A DNA stretch of 64,000 nucleotides from Ruegeria sp. SCSIO 43209 (GCF_019904295.1 NZ_CP065359.1:1761001-1825000), one strand, 5' to 3'; positions 1 through 9,761 are shown, counted from the first letter of the stretch. The notes: a model not told the origin generated them from the letters alone. Numbers and translations are program-made.

Positions 1-531
1 CCCGACTGGCAAGGCCAACCGTCTTCGGCGATTGTCTGGATGGAGCGTGGGCCACGTGCCGTTGAACTGCTAAACCTTGAATCCGACGCGTTCGAAGCCG
101 CCATGACCGAACGCTCTTGCGGGCTGTTTGGACCGCTGAAATTGGCCTCACGCCGGACGATCTGGCCGATCATCAGCCAGTCGGCGGAACGGTTGTCGGG
201 TGAACGCATCGCGCTGATGGCCGAGGCCGCGCATGTGGTGCCACCTATTGGTGCGCAGGGGCTGAACATGTCGTTGGGCGATCTGCGCTGCGTGCTGGAA
301 TTGACGCAAGCCCGGCCCGAGGGCTTAGGCGATGCGCAGATGCTGGATTCCTATCACAAGGCCCGCCATACCGAGATCGAACTGCGCGTCAAAGGCATCG
401 ACCTGCTGAACCGCGCCTCGATGATCGAAGCGCGTCCGCTGCGCGACGCACGAGCGATGGGGCTGAATGCGCTCTATTCCCTACCACCCGTGCGCAAGAC
501 GTTAATGCAAATGGGCCTCGGCGTCCGCTGA
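1..531 (+). CDS. FAD-dependent UbiH/UbiF-type hydroxylase, C-terminal part (5' truncated by window edge)
   Basis: The reading frame is open from the first base, so the gene starts upstream of the window; 176 C-terminal residues are present. The key motif is AEAAHVVPPIGAQGLN followed by SLGD, which matches the second FAD-binding motif (GDAAHxxPPxGAQGxN) of the UbiH/UbiF/COQ6 family of aromatic-ring hydroxylases, which add hydroxyl groups to the ubiquinone ring. The usual leading Gly-Asp is Ala-Glu here. The N-terminal Rossmann GxGxxG part is not visible. Which ring position it would hydroxylate cannot be told from this fragment. It converges with the aminotransferase gene downstream, with about 30 bases between the stops. 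Confidence 0.85.
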   Translation, partial: PDWQGQPSSAIVWMERGPRAVELLNLESDAFEAAMTERSCGLFGPLKLASRRTIWPIISQSAERLSGERIALMAEAAHVVPPIGAQGLNMSLGDLRCVLELTQARPEGLGDAQMLDSYHKARHTEIELRVKGIDLLNRASMIEARPLRDARAMGLNALYSLPPVRKTLMQMGLGVR

Positions 532-562
532 ACCGCAGGGCGGGCTTCTGCCCGCCACGCTA

Positions 563-1690
563 TTACAGCACCTGATCCAGAACCCGTTTCAGGCGCGCAA
601 TCGTGTCGTCAACATCATACAGCTTGTCCAAGCCAAACAGGCCGAGACGGAAGGTGCTGAACCCTTCGGGTTCGTCACATTGCAACGGTACGCCGGCTGC
701 GATCTGCATGCCTAGGGCCGCGAACTTCTTGCCGTTCTGCACTTCGGGGTCTGCTGTATAGCTGACCACCACACCTGGCGCGCCGAACCCTTCGGCAGCA
801 ACCGACATGACGCCCTTGTCCCTAAGATAGGCCCGGACGCCATCACCCAGCGCCCATTGCGCCGCGCGCAGCTTTTCGAAGCCGTACGCGCGCGTCTCGG
901 CCATTGTGTCGCGGAAGGAAAGCAGAGAATCCGTGGGCATGGTGGCGTGATAGGCATGCCCGCCATTCTCGTAGGCCTGCATGATCTGGCGCCATTTCTT
1001 CAAATCTATCGCAAAGCTATCGGATGAGGTTTCTGCCAGCCGCGCCTCGGCGCGTTCGGATAGCATGACAAGACCGGCGCATGGCGTTGCGCTCCACCCC
1101 TTCTGCGGAGCCGAGATCAGCACATCCACTCCGGTGGCCTTCATATCGACCCAGGCACAGCCCGAGGCGATGCAGTCCAGCACCATCAACGCCCCCACCT
1201 CATGCGCAGCAGCGGCCATCGCTGTCACATAATCATCAGGCAGAATCACTCCGGCCGAGGTCTCAACATGCGGCGCGAAGACAATACCCGGTCGTTTCTC
1301 ATGGATTGTCGCGACAACTTCATCAATCGGGGCCGGAGCAAAAGGTGACGGGCTGGAATTGCCGGTTTCGCGCGCTTTGAGAACGGTGGTCGACGATGTC
1401 AGATCACCTGACTCGATGATCTGGCTCCACCGATATGAAAACCACCCATTGCGTACGACAAGCACATCAGCATCCCGCGCAAACTGTCGCGCGACGGCTT
1501 CCATCCCAAAGGTACCTCCGCCGGGAATGACCGCAACGCCTTCAGCATTGTAAACTTCACGCAGCATTGCTGAAATATCGCGCATGACTTGCTGAAAACT
1601 TGCAGACATATGGTTCAGAGAACGGTCGGTAAAAACCACCGAGAACTCCTCCAGCCCGCCCGGGTCAACAGTATTCAGTAGTGCCGGCAT
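563..1690 (-). CDS. Class V aminotransferase (alanine/serine-glyoxylate aminotransferase-like)
   Basis: 375-residue PLP enzyme of the class V (fold type I) aminotransferase family. Seen: a GGGTFGMEAVARQFA segment typical of the PLP-phosphate-binding region, VLDCIASG with the ring-stacking Asp (about residue 172), and the Schiff-base lysine in SAPQKGWSATP (about residue 197). Close families include alanine-glyoxylate and serine-glyoxylate aminotransferases and the 2-aminoethylphosphonate aminotransferase PhnW; the sequence alone does not settle the substrate. The gene is divergent from a GntR/UTRA regulator, an arrangement that suggests control by that protein, probably in response to the enzyme's substrate or product. 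No other pathway gene accompanies it. Confidence 0.85.
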   Translation of the reverse strand: MPALLNTVDPGGLEEFSVVFTDRSLNHMSASFQQVMRDISAMLREVYNAEGVAVIPGGGTFGMEAVARQFARDADVLVVRNGWFSYRWSQIIESGDLTSSTTVLKARETGNSSPSPFAPAPIDEVVATIHEKRPGIVFAPHVETSAGVILPDDYVTAMAAAAHEVGALMVLDCIASGCAWVDMKATGVDVLISAPQKGWSATPCAGLVMLSERAEARLAETSSDSFAIDLKKWRQIMQAYENGGHAYHATMPTDSLLSFRDTMAETRAYGFEKLRAAQWALGDGVRAYLRDKGVMSVAAEGFGAPGVVVSYTADPEVQNGKKFAALGMQIAAGVPLQCDEPEGFSTFRLGLFGLDKLYDVDDTIARLKRVLDQVL

Positions 1691-1705
1691 GACGCATCCT
1701 TTCTA

Positions 1706-1776
1706 TTGGGTCCTTTTTGTTCTGCCTTGTCTTGCGCGCTCGGTAAAGCGTCAAACGCGGCCTGAAGTTGACCCAA
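1706..1776. promoter_or_regulatory. Divergent promoter region with spaced inverted repeat TTGGGTC...GACCCAA
   Basis: The gap between the aminotransferase start (1690, minus) and the regulator contains TTGGGTC at 1706-1712 and its exact reverse complement GACCCAA at 1770-1776, with a further ACCCA at 1781-1785. The 57-base spacing is wide for one dimer site, so these may be separate half sites. Function is inferred from position only. Confidence 0.3.
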
Positions 1777-1871
1777 AGTAACCCACAGCCAAAAATTTCA
1801 TTTTGAGTTTTTACATGCCACAATTAGCAGAAATGACGCCAACCAGAGTCAGGTCCCCTTTACACCCTAGC

Positions 1872-1891
1872 GTGTTTCTGAACAGATACAC
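1872..1891. promoter_or_regulatory. Imperfect palindrome upstream of the GntR gene, candidate operator
   Basis: GTGTTTCTGA and ACAGATACAC form a 20-base near-palindrome (8 of 10 positions match between half sites) about 30 bases before the preferred GTG start of the GntR/UTRA regulator. Its size and position suit an autoregulatory GntR site. It would lie inside the gene if the TTG at 1803 were the true start, which argues for the later start. Confidence 0.35.
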
Positions 1892-1922
1892 ACACTTTGA
1901 ACAAGAACGGATAATTTTACTC

Positions 1923-2624
1923 GTGACTGCGCAAAAGCGGATTAGTTTTCAAGTCGTTCGAGACGAGGTAAAGCGGCGGATTGAATCCCGCATATGGCCT
2001 CAGGGCTCGCTTTTACCCACCGAAACCCAATTAGCGGAAGAGTTCAATTGTGCCCGCGCCACAGTGAACCGGGCGCTGAGGGAGCTCGCCGAACAGGGCT
2101 TTGTCGAGCGCAAGCGCAAAAGCGGAACGCGGGTCAAGAAAGAACCACGCAAACAAGCCAAGCTTGAAATTTCACTTGCGAGACAAGCGGTTGAGAACCA
2201 AAACTCAGCCTATCGCTATGCTCTGGTGGAACGGAACGTGGTCTACAGCCCCGGCTGGCTGACCTCGCAACTGAATGTCGAACCGGACGCGCGCGTTCTG
2301 CACGTGATCTGCATGCACTATGCAGACAACCGCCCCTTCCAGCTTGAAGAACGCTGGATCAATATCGAAGCCGTACCCGAGGTCGAGCAAGCCGACCTCA
2401 ACAAAAGTGGCCCACACGAATGGTTGTTGAATGCTGCCCCGTTTACCGAGGCTGAAATCGCCTTTTGTGCGATCTCGGCGGACAATCGTCTAGCTGATTT
2501 CATGGGCACGACCACTGGCACTTCGATGATTCAGCTGGAACGGACCACGTGGAAGGACGGACAACCGATGACTTTCGCCCGCATGACCCATCATCCGGGG
2601 TTCCGCATCCGCACTAAATACTAA
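1923..2624 (+). CDS. GntR-family transcriptional regulator, HutC/UTRA subfamily
   Basis: 233 residues from a GTG start. The N-terminal winged helix (about residues 5-70) contains QGSLLPTETQLAEEF and the recognition helix CARATVNRALREL; the C-terminal half has the layout of a UTRA ligand-binding domain, ending in ERTTWKDGQPMTFARMTHHP. Such proteins repress until a small ligand binds (histidine-pathway intermediates, sugars or phosphonate-related compounds in known cases). The frame is open back to a TTG at 1803, but those 40 residues do not resemble the family and cover a palindrome, so GTG 1923 is preferred; neither start has a strong Shine-Dalgarno. Likely regulator of the divergent aminotransferase and of itself. 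Confidence 0.85.
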   Translation: MTAQKRISFQVVRDEVKRRIESRIWPQGSLLPTETQLAEEFNCARATVNRALRELAEQGFVERKRKSGTRVKKEPRKQAKLEISLARQAVENQNSAYRYALVERNVVYSPGWLTSQLNVEPDARVLHVICMHYADNRPFQLEERWINIEAVPEVEQADLNKSGPHEWLLNAAPFTEAEIAFCAISADNRLADFMGTTTGTSMIQLERTTWKDGQPMTFARMTHHPGFRIRTKY

Positions 2625-3079
2625 CCGATCGGCCCGGGCAGGCGTTCTTCGCTCAGCAGTACATTGGCTTCGACCTCTCCGGCCCCTGGTAAGGTCATCA
2701 CCCTTCGGCGCAGAACCCGTTCGAAGTCTGCCAGATCCCGCGCCACGACGCGCAAGCGATAATCATAAAGACCCAGCACATGCTCAACCGTCTGCACCTC
2801 GGGAATGGCGCTGACGGCACGTTCAAAATCTTCAAGGCTGACCTGCCCTTTTCGCGCAAGTTTCACGCCGAGAAAGACGGTCACTCCAAAACCCAGGGCC
2901 TCGGCATTCAGACGCAGCCGCCGCCCCTTGATCACGCCTGCTTCTTCCAGTCGACGAATACGCCGCCAGGTCGCAGGCTGCGATAAGCCAAAGCGGCGCC
3001 CCAGAGCCCCCGCGCTTTGGGTCGCGTCCTGCACCAGCGCGCGCAGAATTCTGCGGTCGATCTCATCCAGTTCGATCAT
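2621..3079 (-). CDS. Lrp/AsnC-family transcriptional regulator (second of pair)
   Basis: 152 residues. N-terminal HTH (about 1-60) starts MIELDEIDRRILRAL and carries the recognition helix SQPATWRRIRRLEEAGVIKG; the C-terminal part is the alpha/beta RAM-type effector and oligomerisation domain. The ATG overlaps the stop of the preceding Lrp gene by four bases (ATGA), indicating translational coupling. The reading frame extends further upstream within that gene, but the extra residues are a shadow of it. Its 3' end overlaps the convergent GntR gene by four bases. Divergent ilvC on the other side of the pair suggests branched-chain amino acid control. It could act alone or as a hetero-oligomer with its partner. 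Confidence 0.9.
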   Translation of the reverse strand: MIELDEIDRRILRALVQDATQSAGALGRRFGLSQPATWRRIRRLEEAGVIKGRRLRLNAEALGFGVTVFLGVKLARKGQVSLEDFERAVSAIPEVQTVEHVLGLYDYRLRVVARDLADFERVLRRRVMTLPGAGEVEANVLLSEERLPGPIG

Positions 3080-3531
3080 ACCGGCAGCACCTCGTCCCGC
3101 TTGACCCGTGCGATATGCATAAGGGCTTCGATATCGGCGATATGCGGTAGGGTCAGAATGCGATCGCGATAGACCTGTTGATAATGCGCCATATCTCGCG
3201 CCAACACCGATAGGCGCACATCCACCCGACCAAGGAAGGTCTGGATCTCGATCACCTCGGCCACGTTCCGCGCCGCCGCCGTGAATTCGTCGAACGCCCG
3301 TGCCTGCGTCTTGTCCAGCGTGATCCGCAAAGAGACCTCGACCGCATAGCCCAAGGCGGCCCAGTCGATAACGGCTTCCTGCCCCTCGATCACTCCTGCC
3401 GCCTGCATTTTTTCGATCCGGCGCCAGCAGACGCCCGAAGTGATGCGGCATCGCTCAGCCAATTCTGCCGTTGTCAGGCTTGGCTCGGCCTGGAAGTGGC
3501 GCAGTATACGTCGATCAACATCATCAAGCAT
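3076..3531 (-). CDS. Lrp/AsnC-family transcriptional regulator (first of pair)
   Basis: 151 residues: winged HTH at about 1-60 (MLDDVDRRILRHFQ; recognition helix TSGVCWRRIEKMQAAGVIEG) and a C-terminal ligand-binding domain with the RVDVRLSVLARD core. It is a diverged paralogue of the gene that follows it with a 4-base overlap. It starts 131 bases from ilvC on the opposite strand, and a perfect 15-base palindrome lies about 25 bases upstream of its ATG. Lrp-type proteins commonly regulate themselves and neighbouring amino-acid genes; control of ilvC is inferred from this arrangement, with leucine, isoleucine or valine as plausible effectors. Confidence 0.9.
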   Translation of the reverse strand: MLDDVDRRILRHFQAEPSLTTAELAERCRITSGVCWRRIEKMQAAGVIEGQEAVIDWAALGYAVEVSLRITLDKTQARAFDEFTAAARNVAEVIEIQTFLGRVDVRLSVLARDMAHYQQVYRDRILTLPHIADIEALMHIARVKRDEVLPV

Positions 3532-3533
3532 GA

Positions 3534-4685
<1,152 letters not shown>

Positions 4686-4703
4686 GTCTGACAAATGTCA
4701 GCG

Positions 4704-4732
4704 AAAGGGCGGCCCCGGTGGCCGCCCTTTTC
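4704..4732 (+). terminator. Rho-independent terminator after ilvC
   Basis: GGGCGGCC, loop CCGGT, GGCCGCCC (4707-4727) flanked by AAA and TTTTC. The A-tract on the left means it could also work from the opposite strand, where the SRPBCC gene ends a few bases away. Confidence 0.85.
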
Positions 4733-5186
4733 ATTTGGTGACAGCATTTGCGTAGCATTCACTCAGAACATAATCCCAGCCACTGTCGTAACCGGTGCGT
4801 TTGTCCGACGCCTCAGATGCCCAGACTTCCCAGCCCGAATGGGTCAGAGTGACCGTGGTATGCCCGGCTCCGTGGGCTGCGAACCGGACCTCAACCCGCG
4901 TGGGGCGGTCGGTGTTGGTGCCGGGGTGCCAGCTGAAGGCCAGGCGAGCCCCCTGTTCGAAGATCAACACCTTGCCCCAATCAGCGCGGGCGCCATCGAA
5001 CATGGTTTCATAAACCGCACCGCCGACATGAGGTTCGATCACAACTGCCAGCGCAGGCTTGCCTTGCACCGCTGAGACAGCGTGCCCATCCAATGGCCAC
5101 CAATTGGCGATGCGATTTACAAAAATGTCAAAGGCGCGCTCGGGCGTTGCGTTCACAACAATGGTCTTGATGATTGGTTCGATCAT
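4731..5186 (-). CDS. SRPBCC-fold protein, AHSA1-like
   Basis: 151 residues with the AHSA1-like START/SRPBCC pattern: N-terminal TIVVNATPERAFDIFV, a central basket (HVGGAVYETMFDG), and the C-terminal helix preceded by TVTLTHSGWE. These small proteins bind hydrophobic ligands; the exact role is unknown. The start ATG overlaps the stop of the upstream ArsR gene by four bases (ATGA), which fixes the start and excludes the longer upstream frame. ArsR-SRPBCC pairs are a common two-gene unit in which the ArsR protein controls both; that is inferred here from overlap and family knowledge. Confidence 0.85.
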   Translation of the reverse strand: MIEPIIKTIVVNATPERAFDIFVNRIANWWPLDGHAVSAVQGKPALAVVIEPHVGGAVYETMFDGARADWGKVLIFEQGARLAFSWHPGTNTDRPTRVEVRFAAHGAGHTTVTLTHSGWEVWASEASDKRTGYDSGWDYVLSECYANAVTK

Positions 5187-5491
5187 GCATCTCGTCCTTC
5201 GTTTACCTCGGCGGCGAAATTCTCCAACACGTCCGACCAGTATTGCTCGAGCCAGGCGCGCAGGTCTGCCAGCCCCTCGGGTCGGGCGGCATAGATGCGG
5301 CGCGCTCCCTCGGCCCTGCAAACGACAAGTCCAGCATCGGACAAGACCTTTAAATGTTGCGAGACCGCCGGGCGGCTTACGGGCAAATCCGCAGCCAGAT
5401 CACCAACCGCCCTGGGGCGCTTGGCCACCGCCTCAAATACCTTGCGACGGGTCGAATCCCCTAAAGCCGAAAGCACATCTTTGTAAGCCAT
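5183..5491 (-). CDS. ArsR-family transcriptional regulator
   Basis: 102 residues, one winged HTH domain. Seen: LSALGDSTRRKVFEAVAKRP at the start and the recognition helix SRPAVSQHLKVLSDAGLV. No cysteine metal-binding CVC motif is present, so it is unlikely to be a metal sensor; it belongs to the non-metal type paired with SRPBCC proteins. Its start codon sits inside a GTAAGC-CATA-GCTTAC palindrome and a second, longer palindrome lies just upstream, strongly suggesting autoregulation. It is coupled to the SRPBCC gene by a 4-base overlap and diverges from an EamA transporter gene that may share the operator. Confidence 0.9.
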   Translation of the reverse strand: MAYKDVLSALGDSTRRKVFEAVAKRPRAVGDLAADLPVSRPAVSQHLKVLSDAGLVVCRAEGARRIYAARPEGLADLRAWLEQYWSDVLENFAAEVNEGRDA

Positions 5492-5516
5492 AGCTTACGG
5501 TAAGTAGTTACTTACC
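5483..5516. promoter_or_regulatory. Two tandem palindromes, candidate ArsR operator
   Basis: GTAAGC-CATA-GCTTAC (5483-5498, spanning the arsR ATG) is followed at once by GGTAAGTA-GT-TACTTACC (5499-5516). Both are perfect and share the half site GTAAG/CTTAC, as expected for two dimers of one regulator bound side by side. Confidence 0.6.
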
Positions 5517-5560
5517 AAATGTCAATATCAGCGCGTGACACCATCAGATTCGCGGGATAA

Positions 5561-6472
5561 GTGGATGGAATGGTTCAACAACCGACAAAACAGGATTGGA
5601 GCGGTGTTTTCACGCTGGGCCTCATCTGGGGCGGGACGTTCATGGTGGTTGCCATGGCGCTGGAAGGCTATGGACCGGTCACCGTGGCGACGTCGCGCAC
5701 CACATTGGGTGCCGTTATGCTGCTGGTGCTGATGCGCCTCACCGGACGGCGTATTCCGAGTTTGACACCAGCCCTTTTGAGTTCGATTTTCTTCATCGGC
5801 ATTCTGTCGACGGCGGTTCCCTTCATGCTGTTAAGCTGGGGGCAACAATTTGTCCCTTCGGCCTTTGCAGGTCTGTCGATGGCGGCGATTCCGCTGATGG
5901 TTCTGCCGCTGGCACATTTCTTTTCGGATGAGCCTATGAACTTACGGCGTCTGGTCGGCGTTTGCCTTGGCTTCTCTGGCGCGCTTGTGTTGATCGGGCC
6001 CGGTCTGGCGCAATTGGGTCAGGGTACGCAGCCACTGGCGCAAATGGCCTGCGTCACGGCAGCCTTGTGCTACGCCAGTTCGTCGATCCTGACCCGCCGC
6101 TGCCCGCCGATTGAACCGATGGCTCTGGCAGCCCTGACGCTGCTGGTTGGCGCAGTACTATTGATACCTATCATGCTGCTAACCGAGGGGCTTCCCACGT
6201 GGCAGGGAACGCGCCCCAGTCTGGCCCTGATCGTTCTGGGCCTTGTCCCCACGGCCTTCGCCACCCTGCTGCGAGTATCCATCACCCGCAGCGCCGGGTC
6301 CGTCTTTCTGACGCTGGTGAACTATCAGGTGCCCGTTTGGTCGATGGTGTTCGGGGCCTGGATTCTATCCGAAGCCCTGCCGCTGCGGTTCTATATCGCG
6401 CTTGCCATGATCCTAACCGGGCTGGCAATCAGCCAGTGGTTCACTCTGCAGAAAATGCTGCTGGGGCGTTAA
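5561..6472 (+). CDS. EamA-family (DMT) inner-membrane transporter
   Basis: 303 residues with ten hydrophobic segments arranged as two EamA repeats (about 15-140 and 155-295). The first begins [35 protein letters not shown], a typical EamA opening, and the end of each repeat shows the Pro/Glu-containing helix pattern ([27 protein letters not shown]). Family members export amino acids or other small metabolites; the substrate is unknown. It starts about 70 bases from the divergent ArsR gene and converges on glmM, their stop codons overlapping by a few bases, which leaves no room for a terminator between them. Confidence 0.85.
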   Translation: MDGMVQQPTKQDWSGVFTLGLIWGGTFMVVAMALEGYGPVTVATSRTTLGAVMLLVLMRLTGRRIPSLTPALLSSIFFIGILSTAVPFMLLSWGQQFVPSAFAGLSMAAIPLMVLPLAHFFSDEPMNLRRLVGVCLGFSGALVLIGPGLAQLGQGTQPLAQMACVTAALCYASSSILTRRCPPIEPMALAALTLLVGAVLLIPIMLLTEGLPTWQGTRPSLALIVLGLVPTAFATLLRVSITRSAGSVFLTLVNYQVPVWSMVFGAWILSEALPLRFYIALAMILTGLAISQWFTLQKMLLGR

Positions 6473-7812
6473 CCTGTCGCCGCCTCAACCTCGGATACGA
6501 TCCCATCGACCACTTGGGTCAGCAGTGCGGCATCCTCGCATTCCGCCATCACCCGGATCAGAGGTTCCGTGCCCGATTTGCGGATCAGCAAACGCCCCTG
6601 CCCATTCAGACGCGCCTCGGCCTCGGAAATCGCGCTTTTGACGCTGGCCGCTTCCAGCGGGGCCTGCCCCGCGCTAAAGCGCACATTCTTCAGCAATTGC
6701 GGCACCGTCTCAAACTGGCGCGATAGGTCCGAGGCTTTCTTGCCGGATTGCACCATCTCTGCCAGAAAATGCAGCCCCGCCATCAGACCGTCGCCGGTTG
6801 TGGCATAATCGCTCATCACGATGTGACCTGATTGTTCGCCACCAAGATTGAAACCACCCTCGCGCATCCGTTCAACCACATAGCGGTCGCCAACGGCGGT
6901 CCGCTCCAGACGCAGCCCCTGCCCGGCCAGGTGCCGCTCCAACCCGAGGTTCGACATCACAGTGGCGACCAAGGCGCCGCCTTTCAGCTGATCCGCGCGG
7001 GACCAGGCGGTCGCCAACAGGGCCATCAACTGATCCCCATCAGCAACAGCGCCGGTTTCGTCGATCACAACGACGCGGTCGGCATCCCCATCCAGACAGA
7101 TACCTACATCGGCGCCATGTGAAACCACGGTTTCGGCCGCAACACGAGGCTGGGTTGAGCCACATCCGAGGTTGATGTTCTTGCCGTTCGGCGCGATGCC
7201 GACCGGGATCACATCTGCTCCCAATTCCCAAAGAACTTCCGGCGCAGTACGGTGCGCGGCACCGTTGGCGCAGTCGATCACGACCTTCAGCCCATCCAAG
7301 CGCAGATTGCGCGGCAGCGATGATTTCACACGCTCGCCATAACGGAACCGCGCATCGTCAACCCGACGCGCACGACCAATATTCTGCGCCTGTGCGGGAC
7401 TTACGCCTTCTTCGATCAGCCGCTCGATCTCAATCTCGGCCTGATCGGAAAGCTTGAACCCGTCCGGCCCAAAGAACTTAATTCCATTGTCGATCGCCGG
7501 ATTGTGACTGGCCGAGATCATCACGCCCAGATCCGCGCGCATCGAGCGCGTCATCAACCCTACCGCAGGAGTCGGCACCGGCCCCAGCAGAAGCACGTTC
7601 ATACCGGTCGAGGTCAAACCTGCCGTCAGCGCATTTTCCAGCATATAGCCCGACAGCCGCGTATCCTTGCCAATAACAACGCGGTGTACGCCTGAGGCAT
7701 CGCGGCGGAAATACCGCCCCACAGCTGCGCCAATTCGCAAAGCCATTTCCGCCGTCATAGGGTGCGTGTTGGCGGTGCCCCGCACCCCGTCGGTTCCAAA
7801 CAGCTTGCGCAT
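6469..7812 (-). CDS. glmM: Phosphoglucosamine mutase
   Basis: 447 residues, full length. Converts glucosamine-6-phosphate to glucosamine-1-phosphate on the way to UDP-GlcNAc for peptidoglycan and lipopolysaccharide. Seen: [11 protein letters not shown] at the N-terminus, the phosphoserine loop [17 protein letters not shown] (about residue 100), the magnesium site DGDADR (about 240) and the phosphate-binding [12 protein letters not shown] near the C-terminus. It follows folP with a 33-base gap, the folP-glmM order common in proteobacteria, so the three genes folB-folP-glmM probably form one transcript. Confidence 0.97.
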   Translation of the reverse strand: MRKLFGTDGVRGTANTHPMTAEMALRIGAAVGRYFRRDASGVHRVVIGKDTRLSGYMLENALTAGLTSTGMNVLLLGPVPTPAVGLMTRSMRADLGVMISASHNPAIDNGIKFFGPDGFKLSDQAEIEIERLIEEGVSPAQAQNIGRARRVDDARFRYGERVKSSLPRNLRLDGLKVVIDCANGAAHRTAPEVLWELGADVIPVGIAPNGKNINLGCGSTQPRVAAETVVSHGADVGICLDGDADRVVVIDETGAVADGDQLMALLATAWSRADQLKGGALVATVMSNLGLERHLAGQGLRLERTAVGDRYVVERMREGGFNLGGEQSGHIVMSDYATTGDGLMAGLHFLAEMVQSGKKASDLSRQFETVPQLLKNVRFSAGQAPLEAASVKSAISEAEARLNGQGRLLIRKSGTEPLIRVMAECEDAALLTQVVDGIVSEVEAATG

Positions 7813-7845
7813 AAGTCGGTCTCCTGAAAATTCCTTTTGCCCGGA

Positions 7846-8844
7846 TTACCGGACGGCGGCCCATAGACGCAAGGCCTGAGCCGTCTCGGCCACGTCATGT
7901 ACCCGTACAATCTGCACGCCCTGTGATATTCCCGCCAGAGCAACCGCGATTGACCCCGGCGCGCGGGCATCCTTGCGCGGCTCTTTGCCGATCTGACCAA
8001 TAAATCCCTTGCGCGAAACGCCCAGAAGGATTGGACAGCCCAGCCCGTGAAACAGGCTGAGATTGCGCAGAAGGGTCAGGTTGTGGTCCAGATTCTTGCC
8101 AAACCCGATGCCCGGATCGATGACAATCAAATCGCGGCTAAGCCCCAGTCCTTCAAGATGGGCGATTTGCCCCTCAAGGAAATCGTAAACATCCAGCAGA
8201 ACATTGTCATAGTGCGGGTCATCCTGCATCGTGGTCGGATCACCCTGCATATGCATCACACAAACCGGAGCCTCAATCTGCGCGCAAAATGGTGCAAGTT
8301 TGGGATCGAAGGTAAATCCCGACACATCGTTGATCAGTCCCGCACCTGCCAGATGAGCCGCCTTGGCAACACCGGCCTTGCGAGTATCGATCGAGATCAA
8401 CACATCCGTCTCGCCCCGAATTGCCTCAATCAAAGGGCGTGTGCGGGCAATCTCTTCGTCTTCAGGCACAAAATCAGCGCCCGGGCGCGTGGATTCGCCG
8501 CCAATGTCCAGAATACTTGCACCATACGCTACCATGCCGGCGGCAGCGGTCCGAGCGGCCTCGACCGAGTTATACAGCCCCCCATCCGAGAAGCTATCCG
8601 GCGTGGCATTCAGAATGCCCATGATCTGCGTTCGTGCCATATCAAGCCCGGCAATCGCTGGACGCGCGCAGGTCAGACGATCCAGCTGTTCCTTTGGGAT
8701 TTCAACGGCATCGACGATCTGGGTGCTTTGCCCGCGCTCAATCCGCTCGGCCTGTGAGAACCACAGCACCTGCCCTGCCAGTGGCACCGCCCCGTCGACG
8801 CGCGTGCTCCCATGCTGGACCAATGGGCGGTAATAGACGGTCAC
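7846..8844 (-). CDS. folP: Dihydropteroate synthase
   Basis: 332 residues. Joins 4-aminobenzoate to hydroxymethyl-dihydropterin diphosphate in folate synthesis. The TIM barrel begins at about residue 70 with TQIMGILNATPDSFSDGG and shows DIGGESTRPG, the second pterin-site loop, and the C-terminal VRVHDVAETAQALRLW. The first 65-70 residues are extra compared with the usual 270-280-residue enzyme; this may be a lineage-specific extension, and the ATG at residue 69 (MARTQIMG) is an alternative start. The 4-base overlap with folB favours the long version. Confidence 0.95.
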   Translation of the reverse strand: MTVYYRPLVQHGSTRVDGAVPLAGQVLWFSQAERIERGQSTQIVDAVEIPKEQLDRLTCARPAIAGLDMARTQIMGILNATPDSFSDGGLYNSVEAARTAAAGMVAYGASILDIGGESTRPGADFVPEDEEIARTRPLIEAIRGETDVLISIDTRKAGVAKAAHLAGAGLINDVSGFTFDPKLAPFCAQIEAPVCVMHMQGDPTTMQDDPHYDNVLLDVYDFLEGQIAHLEGLGLSRDLIVIDPGIGFGKNLDHNLTLLRNLSLFHGLGCPILLGVSRKGFIGQIGKEPRKDARAPGSIAVALAGISQGVQIVRVHDVAETAQALRLWAAVR

Positions 8845-9761
8845 AGTTGCGCCTGCTCCACCGGAACTGCGCGCAATGGCGTTTTGGGGGCTTCGGGCAG
8901 GTCTCCGCCAATAACCAGCATCTCGCTGGCTTCAAAGGTTGCCGCGAACCAAGCAGCCAGCGCCACCGCGTCAGACGGCGCGGCTGAGGGGCCATCGACC
9001 GCATCCAGAACAATTTTGGAGGGTGCCCAAACACAGATCTGGCCGTTTTTCATCGCCCAATCCAGCTCGGTCCGGGTTGAAACGACCACGCAACGGTGAT
9101 CGCGCGCAGCCAGAACCCAGGCGTTCTGTTCAATTGCCAACAGATCTATCCGGCGTTGGGTCATTGCGTGACCCGTCTGCGGCACATCCAGATCAGACGC
9201 CCCAACACACAGGATCAGCGGGCGCTGGCGATTCTCAAGCTGGTCGATCCAGCCGGTGAGATTACCTGATGAAATCGCTGCATTCGACAGAAAGACCAAC
9301 CGTGGATGTGGCCGCTCTTCTTCGGTCACATCATGATGTACCGCATCCTTGCCGCGCACGATCTCGACGCCAAGCGCGCCAGGTCCACGATCCAGTTTTT
9401 CAATGCGAACAAAAGCTCTTACGGCCTGAGGTTCAAGCAGAATGCGCTCCGCCACGCGATCTGCCAGTGTCTCGAGCAAATTTAGCCGTTCAGCAGCCAA
9501 CTCGAACGCAATCGCTTCGGTTACACGGTCGTAAGACAGAATACGATCCACGTCATCATCGATGGGGTCTGTCAGCGGGCGCACCTCGACCACGATGTTA
9601 AAGCAGATCCGTTGCGTGGTACCGCGTTCGGCCTGAAACGCCCCGATCTCGACCTCAACGATGTGATCGCGCAGCGAAATGCGGTCCAGCGCACCGCGCG
9701 CGGCGGTAGCCTCGGACCGTTCGGACGGGTGCGCAAAGGCAAGACGGATTTCAGAGCTCAT
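8841..9761 (-). CDS. folB: Dihydroneopterin aldolase with an amino-acid-kinase-like C-terminal domain
   Basis: 306 residues, about 2.5 times the usual 120. The N-terminal part (about 20-140) is FolB: ISLRDHIVEVEIGAFQAERG, then SYDRVTEAIAFEL, then LLETLADRVAERIL with the catalytic-loop glutamate. The C-terminal half (about 155-290) resembles a degenerate amino-acid-kinase fold: a strand-loop LVFLSNAAISSGNL, RRIDLLAIEQNAWVLA, a Trp-Ala-Pro-Ser turn, then SDAVALAAWFAATFEASEML, the place of the DSLAAWLA helix in those kinases; the Gly-rich phosphate loops are lost. That assignment is inference. ATG 9761 is chosen for its AAAAGG ribosome binding site, rejecting a longer frame. Overlaps folP by four bases. 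Confidence 0.88.
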   Translation of the reverse strand: MSSEIRLAFAHPSERSEATAARGALDRISLRDHIVEVEIGAFQAERGTTQRICFNIVVEVRPLTDPIDDDVDRILSYDRVTEAIAFELAAERLNLLETLADRVAERILLEPQAVRAFVRIEKLDRGPGALGVEIVRGKDAVHHDVTEEERPHPRLVFLSNAAISSGNLTGWIDQLENRQRPLILCVGASDLDVPQTGHAMTQRRIDLLAIEQNAWVLAARDHRCVVVSTRTELDWAMKNGQICVWAPSKIVLDAVDGPSAAPSDAVALAAWFAATFEASEMLVIGGDLPEAPKTPLRAVPVEQAQL

